Below, piece by piece: positions 36,680 through 45,408 of a DNA stretch of 64,000 nucleotides. The notes below the pieces were generated by a model. It was not told the DNA's origin. It did not search any database and saw only the letters and a program-made list of their open reading frames with translations. The translations under genes were made by a program, and so were the position numbers. Position 1 is the first letter of the stretch, and the number at the start of each line of letters is the position of its first letter. Origin of the DNA: Roseomonas aerilata DSM 19363 (GTDB lineage Bacteria; Pseudomonadota; Alphaproteobacteria; Acetobacterales; Acetobacteraceae); contig NZ_JONP01000010.1 of assembly GCF_000711725.1 (NCBI RefSeq), forward strand, positions 1 to 64,000, read 5' to 3'.

Positions 36680-37435
36680 TCAGACCTGGGCGAGCCCGCC
36701 ATCGGCGAAGAGTTCGGCACCGGCAACGAAGCTGCTGTCGTCGGAGGCGAGGAAGAGAACGGCCCGGGCGATCTCGTCCGGCTCCCCGACGCGGCCGAGC
36801 GGCACCTGGCTGGCGAGCCCGTCGAGCAGGTTCTTCTGCTGCGCGGCGTCCTGGCCGGCCAACTCCACGAGGCCGGTCGTGCGGACCGGGCCGGGGCTGA
36901 TGACGTTCACGCGGATGCCGCGCGCCTTCAGGTCGAGTGTCCAGCTCCGGGCGAGGTTGCGCACCGCGGCCTTGGAGGCGCTGTAGAGGCTGAAGGCGGG
37001 CGTGCCCATGGTGCCGGCCGTCGAGCCGGTCAGGATGACGGAGGCGCCGTCCACCAGCAGCGGCAGCGCCTTCTGCACGGTGAAGACCACGGCCTTCACG
37101 TTGCGGCCGAAGGTATCCTCGTACTGCTCCTCCGTGATGGCGCCGAGCGGCAGCATCGTGCCGCCTCCGGCATTGGCGAAGAGAACGTCGATCCGCCCTG
37201 CCTCGGCCTTCACCCTCTCGTAGAGGCGGTTGAGGTCGGCGGGGCGGGTGGAATCCGCCTGGATGCCGGTGGCGGCGGGGCCGATTGCGGTGACGGCGGC
37301 GTCGAGCTCGGCCTGGCGGCGGCCGGTGACGAAGACACGGGCGCCCTCGGCGGCGAAGAGCCGGGCGGTGGCGAGGCCGATACCGCTGGTTCCACCAGTG
37401 ACGACGGCGACCTTGCCTTCGAGCTTGCGGGCCAT
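36680..37435 (-). CDS. Short-chain dehydrogenase/reductase
   Basis: The product has 251 residues, a classical SDR: cofactor motif [25 protein letters not shown] in the core, catalytic Ser in [14 protein letters not shown] with the Tyr/Lys pair, and PGPVRTTG after it. It ends with the common [13 protein letters not shown] tail. It is divergent from a LysR gene 89 bases away, which is likely its regulator. Substrate unknown. Confidence 0.9.
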   Translation of the reverse strand: MARKLEGKVAVVTGGTSGIGLATARLFAAEGARVFVTGRRQAELDAAVTAIGPAATGIQADSTRPADLNRLYERVKAEAGRIDVLFANAGGGTMLPLGAITEEQYEDTFGRNVKAVVFTVQKALPLLVDGASVILTGSTAGTMGTPAFSLYSASKAAVRNLARSWTLDLKARGIRVNVISPGPVRTTGLVELAGQDAAQQKNLLDGLASQVPLGRVGEPDEIARAVLFLASDDSSFVAGAELFADGGLAQV

Positions 37436-37524
37436 GTCTGCAACTCCGTGCTGGTTGATGGCCGGAAGATGTCGTCAGGGCCGTCCCGACAAAATAGAAA
37501 GGGCTGAAATCCATCCTTGCAGGA

Positions 37525-38472
37525 ATGTCGATGTCGGGGCTGCCGGATTTCGAGGCGCTGGCCATGGTGGCGAAGGTGGCGGAGGAGAGGTCCCTCGCCG
37601 GGGCGGCCCGGGTGCTCGGCGTCTCCGTGCCGACGGTCTCGCGCGCCATCGCGCGCCTGGAGGAGCGGCTTGGCGGGCGGATGTTCAACCGGACGTCGCG
37701 CCGGCTCGCGCTCACGGATCTCGGGCGCGGGGTGGCCGAGCGGGCCGCGAGGGTGCTGTACGAGGCCGAGGAGGCGGAGAGCGCGGCCCGGGAGCTGGCG
37801 AGCCGGCCGCGTGGGACGGTGCGGCTGGCGGTGCCGATGTCATTCGGGCTGCGCTGGGTCGCGCCGCTGATGCCTGAGTTCTTCGGCCTCTACCCGGACA
37901 TCTCGGTGGACCTGCATCTGAGCGATGCTGTCGTTGACCTGATCGGGGAGGGCTTCGACGCCGCGTTGCGGATCGCGGTGCTGGAGGAGTCCTCGCTCGT
38001 CGCGCGGCGACTCTGCCCAATGGCGCGGCACATCGTTGCCTCGCCGGCCTATATTGCCCGCTACGGCCGGCCGCAGCATCCAGGCGAGCTGGCCGCCCAC
38101 CACCTGCTCGGCTACGCCTATCACGCGCGCGGCGAGGAATGGCGCTTCACCGGCCCGGCGGGCGAGGCGGTGGCCGTCAGGCCTTCGGGCCGCTTGCGCG
38201 TGACCAACGTGGACGCGCTTCTCCCGACCTTGTTGGCGGGGATCGGCATCGCGGAACTGCCGGAGTTCATCGCGGCCGGGCCCGTGACCGAAGGCCGGCT
38301 CGAGATCATCCTGCCGGAGTGGCAGATCGCGCCGGGCGGCCTTTACTTCGTCACGCCCACCGCGCGGAACCGGCCGGCGAAGGTCGAGGCGCTCGGCGGC
38401 TTCCTTGCCGCGCGGCTGTCCCGTGCGCGGTGGCTCGAGGCTGAAGGCGCCGGGGACAGGCAGCGCGGCTGA
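37525..38472 (+). CDS. LysR-family transcriptional regulator
   Basis: The product has 315 residues. The N-terminal winged helix reads FEALAMVAKVAEERSLAGAA then VSVPTVSRAIARLEERLGGRMF and RTSRRLALTDLG. The C-terminal effector domain contains GTVRLAVPMSFGLRWVAPLM and DLIGEGFDAALRI. It resembles the CrgA/AaeR-type subgroup. It is divergently transcribed from the SDR and SnoaL-like genes and so likely controls them from the 89-base spacer. Confidence 0.92.
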   Translation: MSMSGLPDFEALAMVAKVAEERSLAGAARVLGVSVPTVSRAIARLEERLGGRMFNRTSRRLALTDLGRGVAERAARVLYEAEEAESAARELASRPRGTVRLAVPMSFGLRWVAPLMPEFFGLYPDISVDLHLSDAVVDLIGEGFDAALRIAVLEESSLVARRLCPMARHIVASPAYIARYGRPQHPGELAAHHLLGYAYHARGEEWRFTGPAGEAVAVRPSGRLRVTNVDALLPTLLAGIGIAELPEFIAAGPVTEGRLEIILPEWQIAPGGLYFVTPTARNRPAKVEALGGFLAARLSRARWLEAEGAGDRQRG

Positions 38473-38475
38473 GGG

Positions 38476-39360
38476 TCAGTTCCGGAAGACCACCGTGCGC
38501 GAGCCGTTCAGCAGCACGCGGTCCTCGAGTTGCCAGAGCAGCGCGCGGGAGAGGACGCGGCGCTCGATGTCGCGGCCCTGGCGGACGAGATCGTCGGGCG
38601 TGTCGTTGTGGGAGATGCGCTCCACGTCCTGCTCGATGATCGGGCCCTCGTCGAGGTCGGCCGTCACGAAGTGGGCGGTGGCGCCGATGAGCTTCACGCC
38701 GCGGGAGTGGGCCTGGTGGTAGGGGCGCGCGCCCTTGAAGCCCGGCAGGAAGGAGTGGTGGATGTTGATGCAGCGGCCGACGAGCTTGGCGGCGAGGCCG
38801 TCCGAGAGAACCTGCATGTAGCGGGCGAGGACGACGAGGTCGGCGCCGGTGTCGCGGATGACGCGCCAGATCTCGGCTTCCTGCTCCATCTTGGTCGCCT
38901 TGGTAACGGGCAGGTGGTGGAAGGGGACGCCGCCGAAGTCGAGGTGCTGGTAGGTCTCGCGCGGGTGGTTGGAGATGATCGCGGCCATCTCCATCGGCAG
39001 CTCGCCGAGGCGCCAGCGATAGAGGATGTCGGCCAGGCAGTGGTCGAACTTCGAGACGAGGACGGCGACGCGCTTGCGTTCCTCGGGGTTGCGGAGCGTC
39101 CAGTTCATCGAGAAGCGCTCGGCGACCTCGGCGAGGCCCGCGCGGAGGGCGGGGACGTCGAGGTTGCCCTCGGGGTGGTCGAGGGTGATGCGGGCGAAGA
39201 ATCGGCGGCTCTCGACGTCGTCGTATTGCTGGGCGCTGCGGATGTTGCCGCCGTGCTCGAAGATGCAGGTGGCGACGGCGGCGACGATGCCCGGGCGGTT
39301 CGGGCAGGAAAGGGTGAGGACGTGCTCGGGGCGCGTGGCGGGGGTGGCGGCGTGGGACAT
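38476..39360 (-). CDS. purU: Formyltetrahydrofolate deformylase
   Basis: The product has 294 residues from the ATG at 39360. An N-terminal ACT domain ([20 protein letters not shown]) is followed by a formyltransferase-fold domain with [40 protein letters not shown] (catalytic His/Asn region) and [17 protein letters not shown]. It hydrolyses 10-formyl-THF to formate and THF, balancing one-carbon pools. It converges on the LysR gene with 3 bases between stops. Confidence 0.95.
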   Translation of the reverse strand: MSHAATPATRPEHVLTLSCPNRPGIVAAVATCIFEHGGNIRSAQQYDDVESRRFFARITLDHPEGNLDVPALRAGLAEVAERFSMNWTLRNPEERKRVAVLVSKFDHCLADILYRWRLGELPMEMAAIISNHPRETYQHLDFGGVPFHHLPVTKATKMEQEAEIWRVIRDTGADLVVLARYMQVLSDGLAAKLVGRCINIHHSFLPGFKGARPYHQAHSRGVKLIGATAHFVTADLDEGPIIEQDVERISHNDTPDDLVRQGRDIERRVLSRALLWQLEDRVLLNGSRTVVFRN

Positions 39361-39462
39361 GGGGCGGGCTCGCGGGGATGGGGCGCGCCGGAGGCACGGC
39401 GCCGCCCCGCCCCTTGCCACCAAGGGGCGCCGGGGGCCAGCCCCCTGCCCTGCCCTGCCCGC

Positions 39463-39894
39463 CTAGCTGGCGGTGACGTAGTCGCGGAGGGCGGCGGCCT
39501 CGGTCACCGCTTCCTCGATCCGGGCCTTCACGAGGTCACCGATGGAGACGATGCCGCAGAGCTTGCCGTTCTCCATCACCGGCAGGTGGCGGACGCGCCG
39601 GTCGGTGATCATCTCGAGGGCGCGGGTGATGGGAGTATCCGGGGAGACGGTGAAGAGCTTCCGTGTCATCACGTCTCCGGCGGTCTGGCCGTCGAGCACG
39701 CCGTCCTCTTCGGCGAGGGCGCGGACGATGTCGCGCTCGGAGACGATGCCGAGGACGGTCCCCGCCTCGTCGCGCACGAGGACGGCGCCGAGGCGGTGGC
39801 GGACGAGGGTGCGGGCGACGGCGCCGAGTTCCTCGGACGGTCCGACGCCGATCACGTCGCTGCCCTTGTTGCGCAGGATTTTCGCGATGGTCAT
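39463..39894 (-). CDS. Tandem CBS-domain protein
   Basis: The product has 143 residues from the ATG at 39894, with GGGAGG 6 bases upstream. Two CBS motifs span nearly the whole protein: VIGVGPSEELGAVARTLVRH to GTVLGIVSERDIVRAL, and KLFTVSPDTPITRALEMITD to GKLCGIVSIGDLVKARI. Such stand-alone CBS pairs bind adenosine nucleotides and modulate partner proteins. The partner is not evident here. Confidence 0.9.
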   Translation of the reverse strand: MTIAKILRNKGSDVIGVGPSEELGAVARTLVRHRLGAVLVRDEAGTVLGIVSERDIVRALAEEDGVLDGQTAGDVMTRKLFTVSPDTPITRALEMITDRRVRHLPVMENGKLCGIVSIGDLVKARIEEAVTEAAALRDYVTAS

Positions 39895-40072
39895 GGCGGC
39901 CTCCCTTGGTGGCTTCCGGGAGGATCGTGGCAGGTCCGAGGGGGGCCACCGCAAGCGCCAAAGAGGGCGCTCGCGAGGCCGTGAAGAAATGGTAATCTTT
40001 GGTTCCGGCCTGTGGTTCAGCCGTGTCTCAGGGGGTGATCCGCCGTCACTTTAGCCGGTGATTCGCCCGGTT

Positions 40073-41881
40073 TCAGGCAGCGACGGCGGATTGCTTCTGG
40101 TCGGCGGCCTTGGCGTCCGCGCTCTTCTGCTCGGCGCCCGAGAGCTGGGTGCGGACGAGTTCGGCGAAGCGGCCGCCGAGGTTGACGAGTTCCTCGAAGG
40201 TGCCGCGCTCCACGATCTTGCCGTGCTCGAAGACGAGGATCTCGTCGGCGTCGCGGATGGTCGAGAGGCGGTGGGCGATGATGAAGGTGGTGCGGCCGGC
40301 CATGAGGGCCTTGAGCGCGCGCTGGACGCGTGCCTCGGTCGCGGCGTCGAGGGCGCTGGTGGCCTCGTCGAGGATGAGGATCGGGGGGTCCTTCAGCAGG
40401 GCGCGGGCGATGGAGAGGCGCTGCTTCTGGCCGCCGGAGAGGCTGATGCCGCGCTCGCCGACGCGGGTGTCGTAGCCCTGGGGCTGGCGGATGATGAAGT
40501 CGTGCGCCTCGGCCATGCGGCACGCGTGCTCGATCTGCTCCTCGGTCGCGTCGGGGCGGCCGATGAGGAGGTTCTCCTTGATGGTGCGGTTGAAGAGCAT
40601 CGCGTCCTGGAAGACGACGCCGACGTTGCGGCGGAGGCTTTCGAGGGTGATGTCGCGGAGGTCGGTCCCGTCGATCGTCACGTGGCCGTTCACGGGGTCC
40701 CAGAGGCGCTGGAGGAGGGACATGGCGGTGGACTTGCCGGCGCCGGTCTGGCCGACGAGCGCGACGGTCTTGCCGGGCGGCGCCTCGAAGGAGACGTCGT
40801 TCAGGATGAGGCCGCCGCCGGGGTAGCCGAAGGCGACGTGGTCGAAGACGACCTGGCCCTGGACGCGCGGCAGGTCGAGGGCGTTGGGCTTCTCGGGCAC
40901 GGTGCTGCGGGCGTCGAGCACGCCGAAGACCTCGCGCAGGCCGGGCACCTGGCGCAGCAGGGTGGAGACGAAGCCGACCGCGCCTTCGAGGCGGCCGATG
41001 AGCATGGTGGCGAAGCCCATGAAGGCGACGATCTCGCCGACGGTCGCCTGGCCGCGCATGTGCAGCCAGGTGCCGAGGATGAAGATGGTGATGACGCTGA
41101 GGGTGCTGGCCGAGCGGGTGAGGACGGAGACGACCGCCCACCAGTTCAGCACGGGGAACTGGTGGTCGAGCACCTGGCGGACGATGTCGCCGAAGAGGCG
41201 GGCCTCGGCGTTCAGGCGGGTGAAGGACTGGACGACGACGACGTTGGAGAGGGCGTCCTGGGCGTTGCCGGCGAGCTGGCTCTGGTAGTCCTCGACGCGC
41301 TCCTGGGCCTCCTGGGTGCGGCTGACGACGAAGGCGGCGACGGCGCAGAAGACGATCACGAGCACCAGCAGCACGATCGCGAGCCGCCAGTTCATGAAGA
41401 AGGTCAGCGGCAGGAGGATGATGGTGGTGATGAAGGTCGTCAGGTGCTCCCGGAAGAAGGAGAGCCAGATGGCGAAGAGGTGGTCGGTGCCGACGAGCAT
41501 GATCTTCATCAGCCGGCCCGAGGCGGTGTCCCCGTGGAAGGAGAGCGGCATGGCGAGGACGTGCTGGAAGTAGCGGTGCATGACCGAGAGGCGGTTGCGG
41601 TGGGCCATGCGGTCGGCCAGCAGGCTGACGGCGACGTTGGCCGCGATTCCCGTGACGCCGACGGCGCCCCAGACCACGAGGAGGGAGATCGCCTGGCGCC
41701 AGACCACGTCCTGCGGCAGGCGGTCCGCGCTGGTGAGCACGTCCACCACGCGCCCGAAGAGGACGGGCTCGAGGAATTGCAGGCCGGCCAGGGCGAGCGA
41801 GGCCAGGGCGAGGCCGATGGCCACCCACTTGTCCGGGGCCAGCAGGCCCAGCACGCGGGCATAGGTCTGGAGAAATCCCAT
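40073..41881 (-). CDS. ndvA: Beta-(1,2)-glucan exporter type ABC transporter, fused permease/ATPase (NdvA/ChvA family)
   Basis: The product has 602 residues from the ATG at 41881 (MGFLQTYARVLGLLAPDKW, typical of NdvA). An ABC exporter membrane domain (about 1-320, with hydrophobic segments such as TTFITTIILLPLTFFMNWRL) is followed by an ATPase domain: Walker A LVGQTGAGKST, signature ISLSGGQKQRLSIARALL, Walker B PILILDEATSALD. It is predicted to export cyclic beta-1,2-glucan to the periplasm. No cyclic glucan synthase (ndvB) is in the window, so the cargo is inferred from family resemblance. Confidence 0.9.
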   Translation of the reverse strand: MGFLQTYARVLGLLAPDKWVAIGLALASLALAGLQFLEPVLFGRVVDVLTSADRLPQDVVWRQAISLLVVWGAVGVTGIAANVAVSLLADRMAHRNRLSVMHRYFQHVLAMPLSFHGDTASGRLMKIMLVGTDHLFAIWLSFFREHLTTFITTIILLPLTFFMNWRLAIVLLVLVIVFCAVAAFVVSRTQEAQERVEDYQSQLAGNAQDALSNVVVVQSFTRLNAEARLFGDIVRQVLDHQFPVLNWWAVVSVLTRSASTLSVITIFILGTWLHMRGQATVGEIVAFMGFATMLIGRLEGAVGFVSTLLRQVPGLREVFGVLDARSTVPEKPNALDLPRVQGQVVFDHVAFGYPGGGLILNDVSFEAPPGKTVALVGQTGAGKSTAMSLLQRLWDPVNGHVTIDGTDLRDITLESLRRNVGVVFQDAMLFNRTIKENLLIGRPDATEEQIEHACRMAEAHDFIIRQPQGYDTRVGERGISLSGGQKQRLSIARALLKDPPILILDEATSALDAATEARVQRALKALMAGRTTFIIAHRLSTIRDADEILVFEHGKIVERGTFEELVNLGGRFAELVRTQLSGAEQKSADAKAADQKQSAVAA

Positions 41882-41969
41882 GCGGTTCAGCTTCCTTACG
41901 CTCGGTCCTCGCGCGCCTGGACACGGGCGGGCGGGGAGATGGCCGCCGCACCCGTTCGCCGGCCAGTTC

Positions 41970-41990
41970 CCCTCCCGCAACGCGGGAGGG
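41970..41990. repeat. Perfect 9-bp hairpin with 3-nt loop in the ndvA leader
   Basis: The arms at 41970-41978 and 41982-41990 are exact complements around a 3-nt loop, 89 bases upstream of the ndvA start. The 297-base divergent gap 41882-42178 carries no gene. The hairpin could be a 5' leader structure. Confidence 0.4.
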
Positions 41991-42178
41991 CGGTGGCGGC
42001 TTCATGTCCCTGCGCGGGCAGAGCGGGGCGCGGAATGGATGGCGGCGCAAGCCCCCGGCCGAACACCCTTGGGGGAGGCTTGCAAGTGGAGCGGCGGTTG
42101 GGCACCTGTTCCCTCATCGCCGCGACGCGGAAAAGGGGGCACCAGACCCTGGCGCGCGGCTGTCCGAGGAGGTTGTCC

Positions 42179-43195
42179 ATGAGGGTTTCACGCCGCGCCC
42201 TGCTCTCCGCGCCGCTGCTTGCCGCGCCGGGCCTCGCGGGGGTTCCAGCCCGTGCCCTGGCCCAGGGGGCGGGCGGGGAATGGCCGGTGCGGCCGGTGCG
42301 GGTGGTGGTGCCCTTCACGCCCGCGGGCACGACGGACGTGGCCGCGCGCATCCTGGCCGAACGGCTGCAGGCGCATTTCAACCAGCCCTTCACGGTGGAG
42401 AACCGGGCGGGGGCGGGCGGCAACGTGGGCGCGGACTTCGTCGCGAAGGCGGAGCCGGACGGCTACACGCTGCTGATGCAGGCGATCTCCTCCGGTGCCA
42501 TCAACTACACGCTCTATGGCAGCCGCATGACCTACAGGCCCGAGGACCTGGCGGAGGTGGGGCTGGTCGTCCGGGTGCCCAACGTCATCTTCGTGACCAA
42601 TTCCCTGCCCGTGCGGAGCCTGCGGGAGCTGGTGACCTATGCGAAGGCGAATCCGGGGCGGCTGAACATCGGCTCCTCCGGCGCCGGCACCTCGCTGCAT
42701 GTGACGGGGGAGCTGCTGAAGATGGAGGCGGGCGTCCAGATGACGCATGTGCCCTTCCGCGGCGCCGGGCCGATGCTGGCCGAGGTGATCGCGGGGCGGG
42801 TGGAGGTGGCGGTGGACAACCTGCCCTCCGCCATCGGGCACCTGCGGGAGGGGCGGCTGCGGGCGCTGGCGGTGACGACGGCGACGCGGACCCCTGCCCT
42901 GCCGGACTGCCCGACGACCGCCGAGGAGGGGTTGCCGGGCGTTGAGGCGACGGCCTGGTTCGGCATCCAGGCCCCTGCCCGCACGCCGCGGCCGATCGTG
43001 GAGCGGCTGGGGGCGGCGATCGACGCCATCGTCAAGGAGCCGGCGACGAAGGCGCGCATGGCGGACCTGGGCGGGATGATGCCGGACCTGACGCCGGATG
43101 GCGGGACGACGCCGGCGGCCTTCACCGCCTTCGTGCGGGCCGAGACGGCGAAGTGGGGCGAGGTGGTGCGCAAGTCCGGCGCAACAGTGGAGTGA
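42179..43195 (+). CDS. Bug-family periplasmic solute-binding protein (TctC-like)
   Basis: The product has 338 residues from the ATG at 42179; GAGGAGG is 6 bases upstream. The leader MRVSRRALLSAPLLAAPGLA carries a twin Arg. The mature part has Bug family signatures: RPVRVVVPFTPAGTTDVAAR, VENRAGAGGNVGADFVAKAE, PDGYTLLM, LNIGSSGAGTSLHV and VPFRGAGPMLAEVIAGRVEV. It would bind a carboxylate or similar small solute in the periplasm. No TctA/TctB membrane genes are present; orphan Bug genes are common in this group. It is followed after 5 bases by a second Bug gene. Confidence 0.93.
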   Translation: MRVSRRALLSAPLLAAPGLAGVPARALAQGAGGEWPVRPVRVVVPFTPAGTTDVAARILAERLQAHFNQPFTVENRAGAGGNVGADFVAKAEPDGYTLLMQAISSGAINYTLYGSRMTYRPEDLAEVGLVVRVPNVIFVTNSLPVRSLRELVTYAKANPGRLNIGSSGAGTSLHVTGELLKMEAGVQMTHVPFRGAGPMLAEVIAGRVEVAVDNLPSAIGHLREGRLRALAVTTATRTPALPDCPTTAEEGLPGVEATAWFGIQAPARTPRPIVERLGAAIDAIVKEPATKARMADLGGMMPDLTPDGGTTPAAFTAFVRAETAKWGEVVRKSGATVE

Positions 43196-43200
43196 GCAGG

Positions 43201-44214
43201 ATGGCGCGAGTGATCGATCTTCATGTTTCCCGGCGGGCGGCGCTGCTGGCCCTGCCAGTCCTGGCGGCGCCTGCCCTGGTGCGGGCGCAGCCGGTTTTCC
43301 CGAATCGGCCCATCCGGATCATCGTGCCCTTCCCTGCGGGGGGCGCGACGGACCTGACGGCGCGCGTGGTGGCGGAGCGGATGCCGGCGCTGCTGGGCCA
43401 GCCGGGGGAGCCTTCCCGCTTCCCGGTGGTGGTGGACAACCGGCCGGGGGCGGGCGGGAACCTCGGCAGCGACGTGGTGGCGAAGGCGGAGCCGGACGGG
43501 CACACCATCCTGTGCTGCACCATCGGCACGGCGAGCATCAACCAGTTCCTCTACACGAAGCTGCCCTACGACCCGACCCGCGACCTGGCGAGCCTCGCCC
43601 TGGTGAACGAGGTGGCGAACGGGATCGTGGTGGCCGCCGATTCGCCCTTCCGCACGCTGGCCGACCTGCTGGCAGCGGCGAAGGCGCGGCCGGGGGAACT
43701 GAACTACGGGACGCCGGGGAACGGGACCTCCGGGCATCTCTGCGGGGAGTACCTGAAGACGAAGGCGGGGGTGAACCTGACGCATATCCCCTATCGCGGC
43801 ACCTCGGGCGTGATCCCGGACGTGCTGGGCGGGCGGGTGGAGGTCGCGATCGACAACCTTCCGGGCTACCTGCCGCACCTCAAGGAGGGGCGGATGCGGG
43901 CACTGGCGGTGACCTCGGCCGAGCGCTGGTTCTCGCTGCCGGAGGTGCCGACGGTGTCGCAGGCGGGAGTGCCGGACTTCGAGGCAGTGGCCTGGTTTGG
44001 CTTCCAGGCGCCGGCGCGCATCCCTGCGCCGGTGCAGGAGCGGCTGGCGGACGCGATCCTCGGGGCGGTGGCCGAGCCCGCGACGGCGGAGCGGCTGCGC
44101 GAGATCGGCAGCGCGCCGAAGCCGTTGGGGCCGGTGGCCTTCGACCGCTACATCGCGGCGGAGAACGCGAAGTGGCGGGATGTGGTGCGGGCGGCAGGGG
44201 CCAAGCTGGATTAA
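43201..44214 (+). CDS. Second Bug-family periplasmic solute-binding protein
   Basis: The product has 337 residues. The leader HVSRRAALLALPVLAAPALV ends near RAQ, and the mature part shows RPIRIIVPFPAGGATDLTAR, VVDNRPGAGGNLGSDVVAKA, LNYGTPGNGTSGHL and IPYRGTSGVIPDVLGGRVEV. It is a clear tandem paralogue of the preceding gene, with enough divergence to suggest a different ligand. Both are probably co-transcribed. A terminator-like hairpin follows. Confidence 0.93.
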   Translation: MARVIDLHVSRRAALLALPVLAAPALVRAQPVFPNRPIRIIVPFPAGGATDLTARVVAERMPALLGQPGEPSRFPVVVDNRPGAGGNLGSDVVAKAEPDGHTILCCTIGTASINQFLYTKLPYDPTRDLASLALVNEVANGIVVAADSPFRTLADLLAAAKARPGELNYGTPGNGTSGHLCGEYLKTKAGVNLTHIPYRGTSGVIPDVLGGRVEVAIDNLPGYLPHLKEGRMRALAVTSAERWFSLPEVPTVSQAGVPDFEAVAWFGFQAPARIPAPVQERLADAILGAVAEPATAERLREIGSAPKPLGPVAFDRYIAAENAKWRDVVRAAGAKLD

Positions 44215-44249
44215 GGCGGGGTCCCGGGAGGGGTGGCGTTGGTGATTAC

Positions 44250-44288
44250 GGGGGGATGAATTCCCCCCACGGCCCCGCTCCTGTTTTT
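44250..44288 (+). terminator. Terminator-like hairpin after the Bug gene pair
   Basis: Perfect 7-bp arms at 44250-44256 and 44262-44268 enclose a 5-nt loop; flanking GC-rich segments at about 44217-44223 and 44271-44278 can pair outside it. A TTTTT run lies at 44284-44288. It is 35 bases after the second Bug stop. The region 44290-44455 also holds a hairpin near 44410 (CGAACGC-N3-GCGTTCG) that may serve the convergent GST gene. Confidence 0.55.
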
Positions 44289-44455
44289 CTGTGTCTTTTG
44301 GGCGGTGCGCCTCGGGTCAGTGCCCCGGGGCGACTGCGCGTTCAGGAAGGCTTCGCGTAGCCAGGAGGGGGCCAGGGGCCTCAGGCTCCTGGCGGGTGCG
44401 GGACGAACGCGGCGCGTTCGCCCGGGGGTCCGGAGAGGGCAGCGCCCTTTCTGGC

Positions 44456-45121
44456 TCAGAACTCAGCCTCGACCTCGAGTTCGCTGATGGCGGGGTCGGG
44501 CTCATCGATAGCGGCGGCCATCCATTCGGCCATGGGGGCCCATTCCATGATGCGGGTGGCGTAGCTGGCGCAGGGGCCAGCGAGGGGCACGTCGTAGGTG
44601 AGGAAGCGGGTGACGACGGGGGCGTACATGGCGTCTGCGACAGAGGGGCGGCTGCCGAAGAGCCAGGGGCCGCGCCAGGTCTCGAAGCATTCCCGCCAGA
44701 TGTAGAGGATGCGGTCGATATCGGCCTGCGGGCCGGCCCAGACGCGGAAGCCCGGGCGGTGGGCGCGGAGGTTCATGGGGAGAGAGGCGCGCAGGGCCTG
44801 GAAGCCGGAGTGCATCTCGCCGGAGATGGATCGGCAGCGGGCGCGGGCCGCGCGGTCGGCCGGGAACATGCGGGCTTCGGGGAAGGCCTCGTTCAGGTAT
44901 TCGGCGATGGCCGTGGTGTCCCAGATCCGCAGCCCCTCGTGCAGGAGGCAGGGGATGCGGATGGAGGATGCGCGGAGGAGGAGCTCGGCGCGGGCCGCGG
45001 GGTCGTTCACGTCGACGGGTTCGACGGTGAAGTCGAGGCCGGCGAGGCGGCAGAGAAGGAAGCCGCGCAGCGACCAGGAGGAGTAGTTGCGGCTACTGAT
45101 GAGGAGCTTGGCCTGTTCCAT
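44456..45121 (-). CDS. Glutathione S-transferase family protein
   Basis: The product has 221 residues. The N-terminal thioredoxin-like domain has SSRNYSSWSLRGFLLCRLAG, with the Ser/Tyr region near residue 10 that activates glutathione, then RIPCLLHEGLRIWDTTAIAEYL (cis-Pro, and the glutathione-contacting region). The all-helical C-domain contains WLFGSRPSVADAMYAPVV with the N-capping box. The physiological substrate is unknown. It is divergent from phaZ. Confidence 0.88.
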   Translation of the reverse strand: MEQAKLLISSRNYSSWSLRGFLLCRLAGLDFTVEPVDVNDPAARAELLLRASSIRIPCLLHEGLRIWDTTAIAEYLNEAFPEARMFPADRAARARCRSISGEMHSGFQALRASLPMNLRAHRPGFRVWAGPQADIDRILYIWRECFETWRGPWLFGSRPSVADAMYAPVVTRFLTYDVPLAGPCASYATRIMEWAPMAEWMAAAIDEPDPAISELEVEAEF

Positions 45122-45312
45122 CTCTCGTCCCTCGGCGGCGGCTGGCGATGCGCCGGGCGGCCTGGTGGGGAAGGTTAAGACGGAACACCGCCACCTGTCG
45201 TGCTCGTGAGGTGGTTTCCAGGGGACCGGGCGCGGGTGCCAGGGTCCGGGAAGGACGCGGGCATAGATGGACAGAATGCAATGAAACAGAGCCGGTTCGT
45301 TTTCACAAGGCG

Positions 45313-45354
45313 TTGACCTCGACGGGCGAAGATCCTCACATTATCACCTGTGAT
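45313..45354 (+). promoter_or_regulatory. Candidate promoter/operator upstream of phaZ
   Basis: TTGACC at 45313-45318 could serve as a -35 box, and the perfect palindrome ATCAC-CT-GTGAT lies at 45343-45354, about 55 bases before the phaZ start. This placement fits a repressor operator. The 287-base gap 45122-45408 holds no other feature. Confidence 0.35.
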
Positions 45355-45408
45355 CAAACCTCCGACCTGGGTGGGCCGTTCCCCCGACATGCGACCTACC
45401 GACCAGAC

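Noticed and set aside
40058-42178. Plus-strand extension upstream of the first Bug receptor gene
   Set aside because: It is antisense to ndvA; the Shine-Dalgarno and signal peptide begin at 42179.
42179-44214. Complete tripartite tricarboxylate transporter
   Set aside because: Only two TctC/Bug-type receptors are present; no TctA or TctB membrane genes lie nearby.
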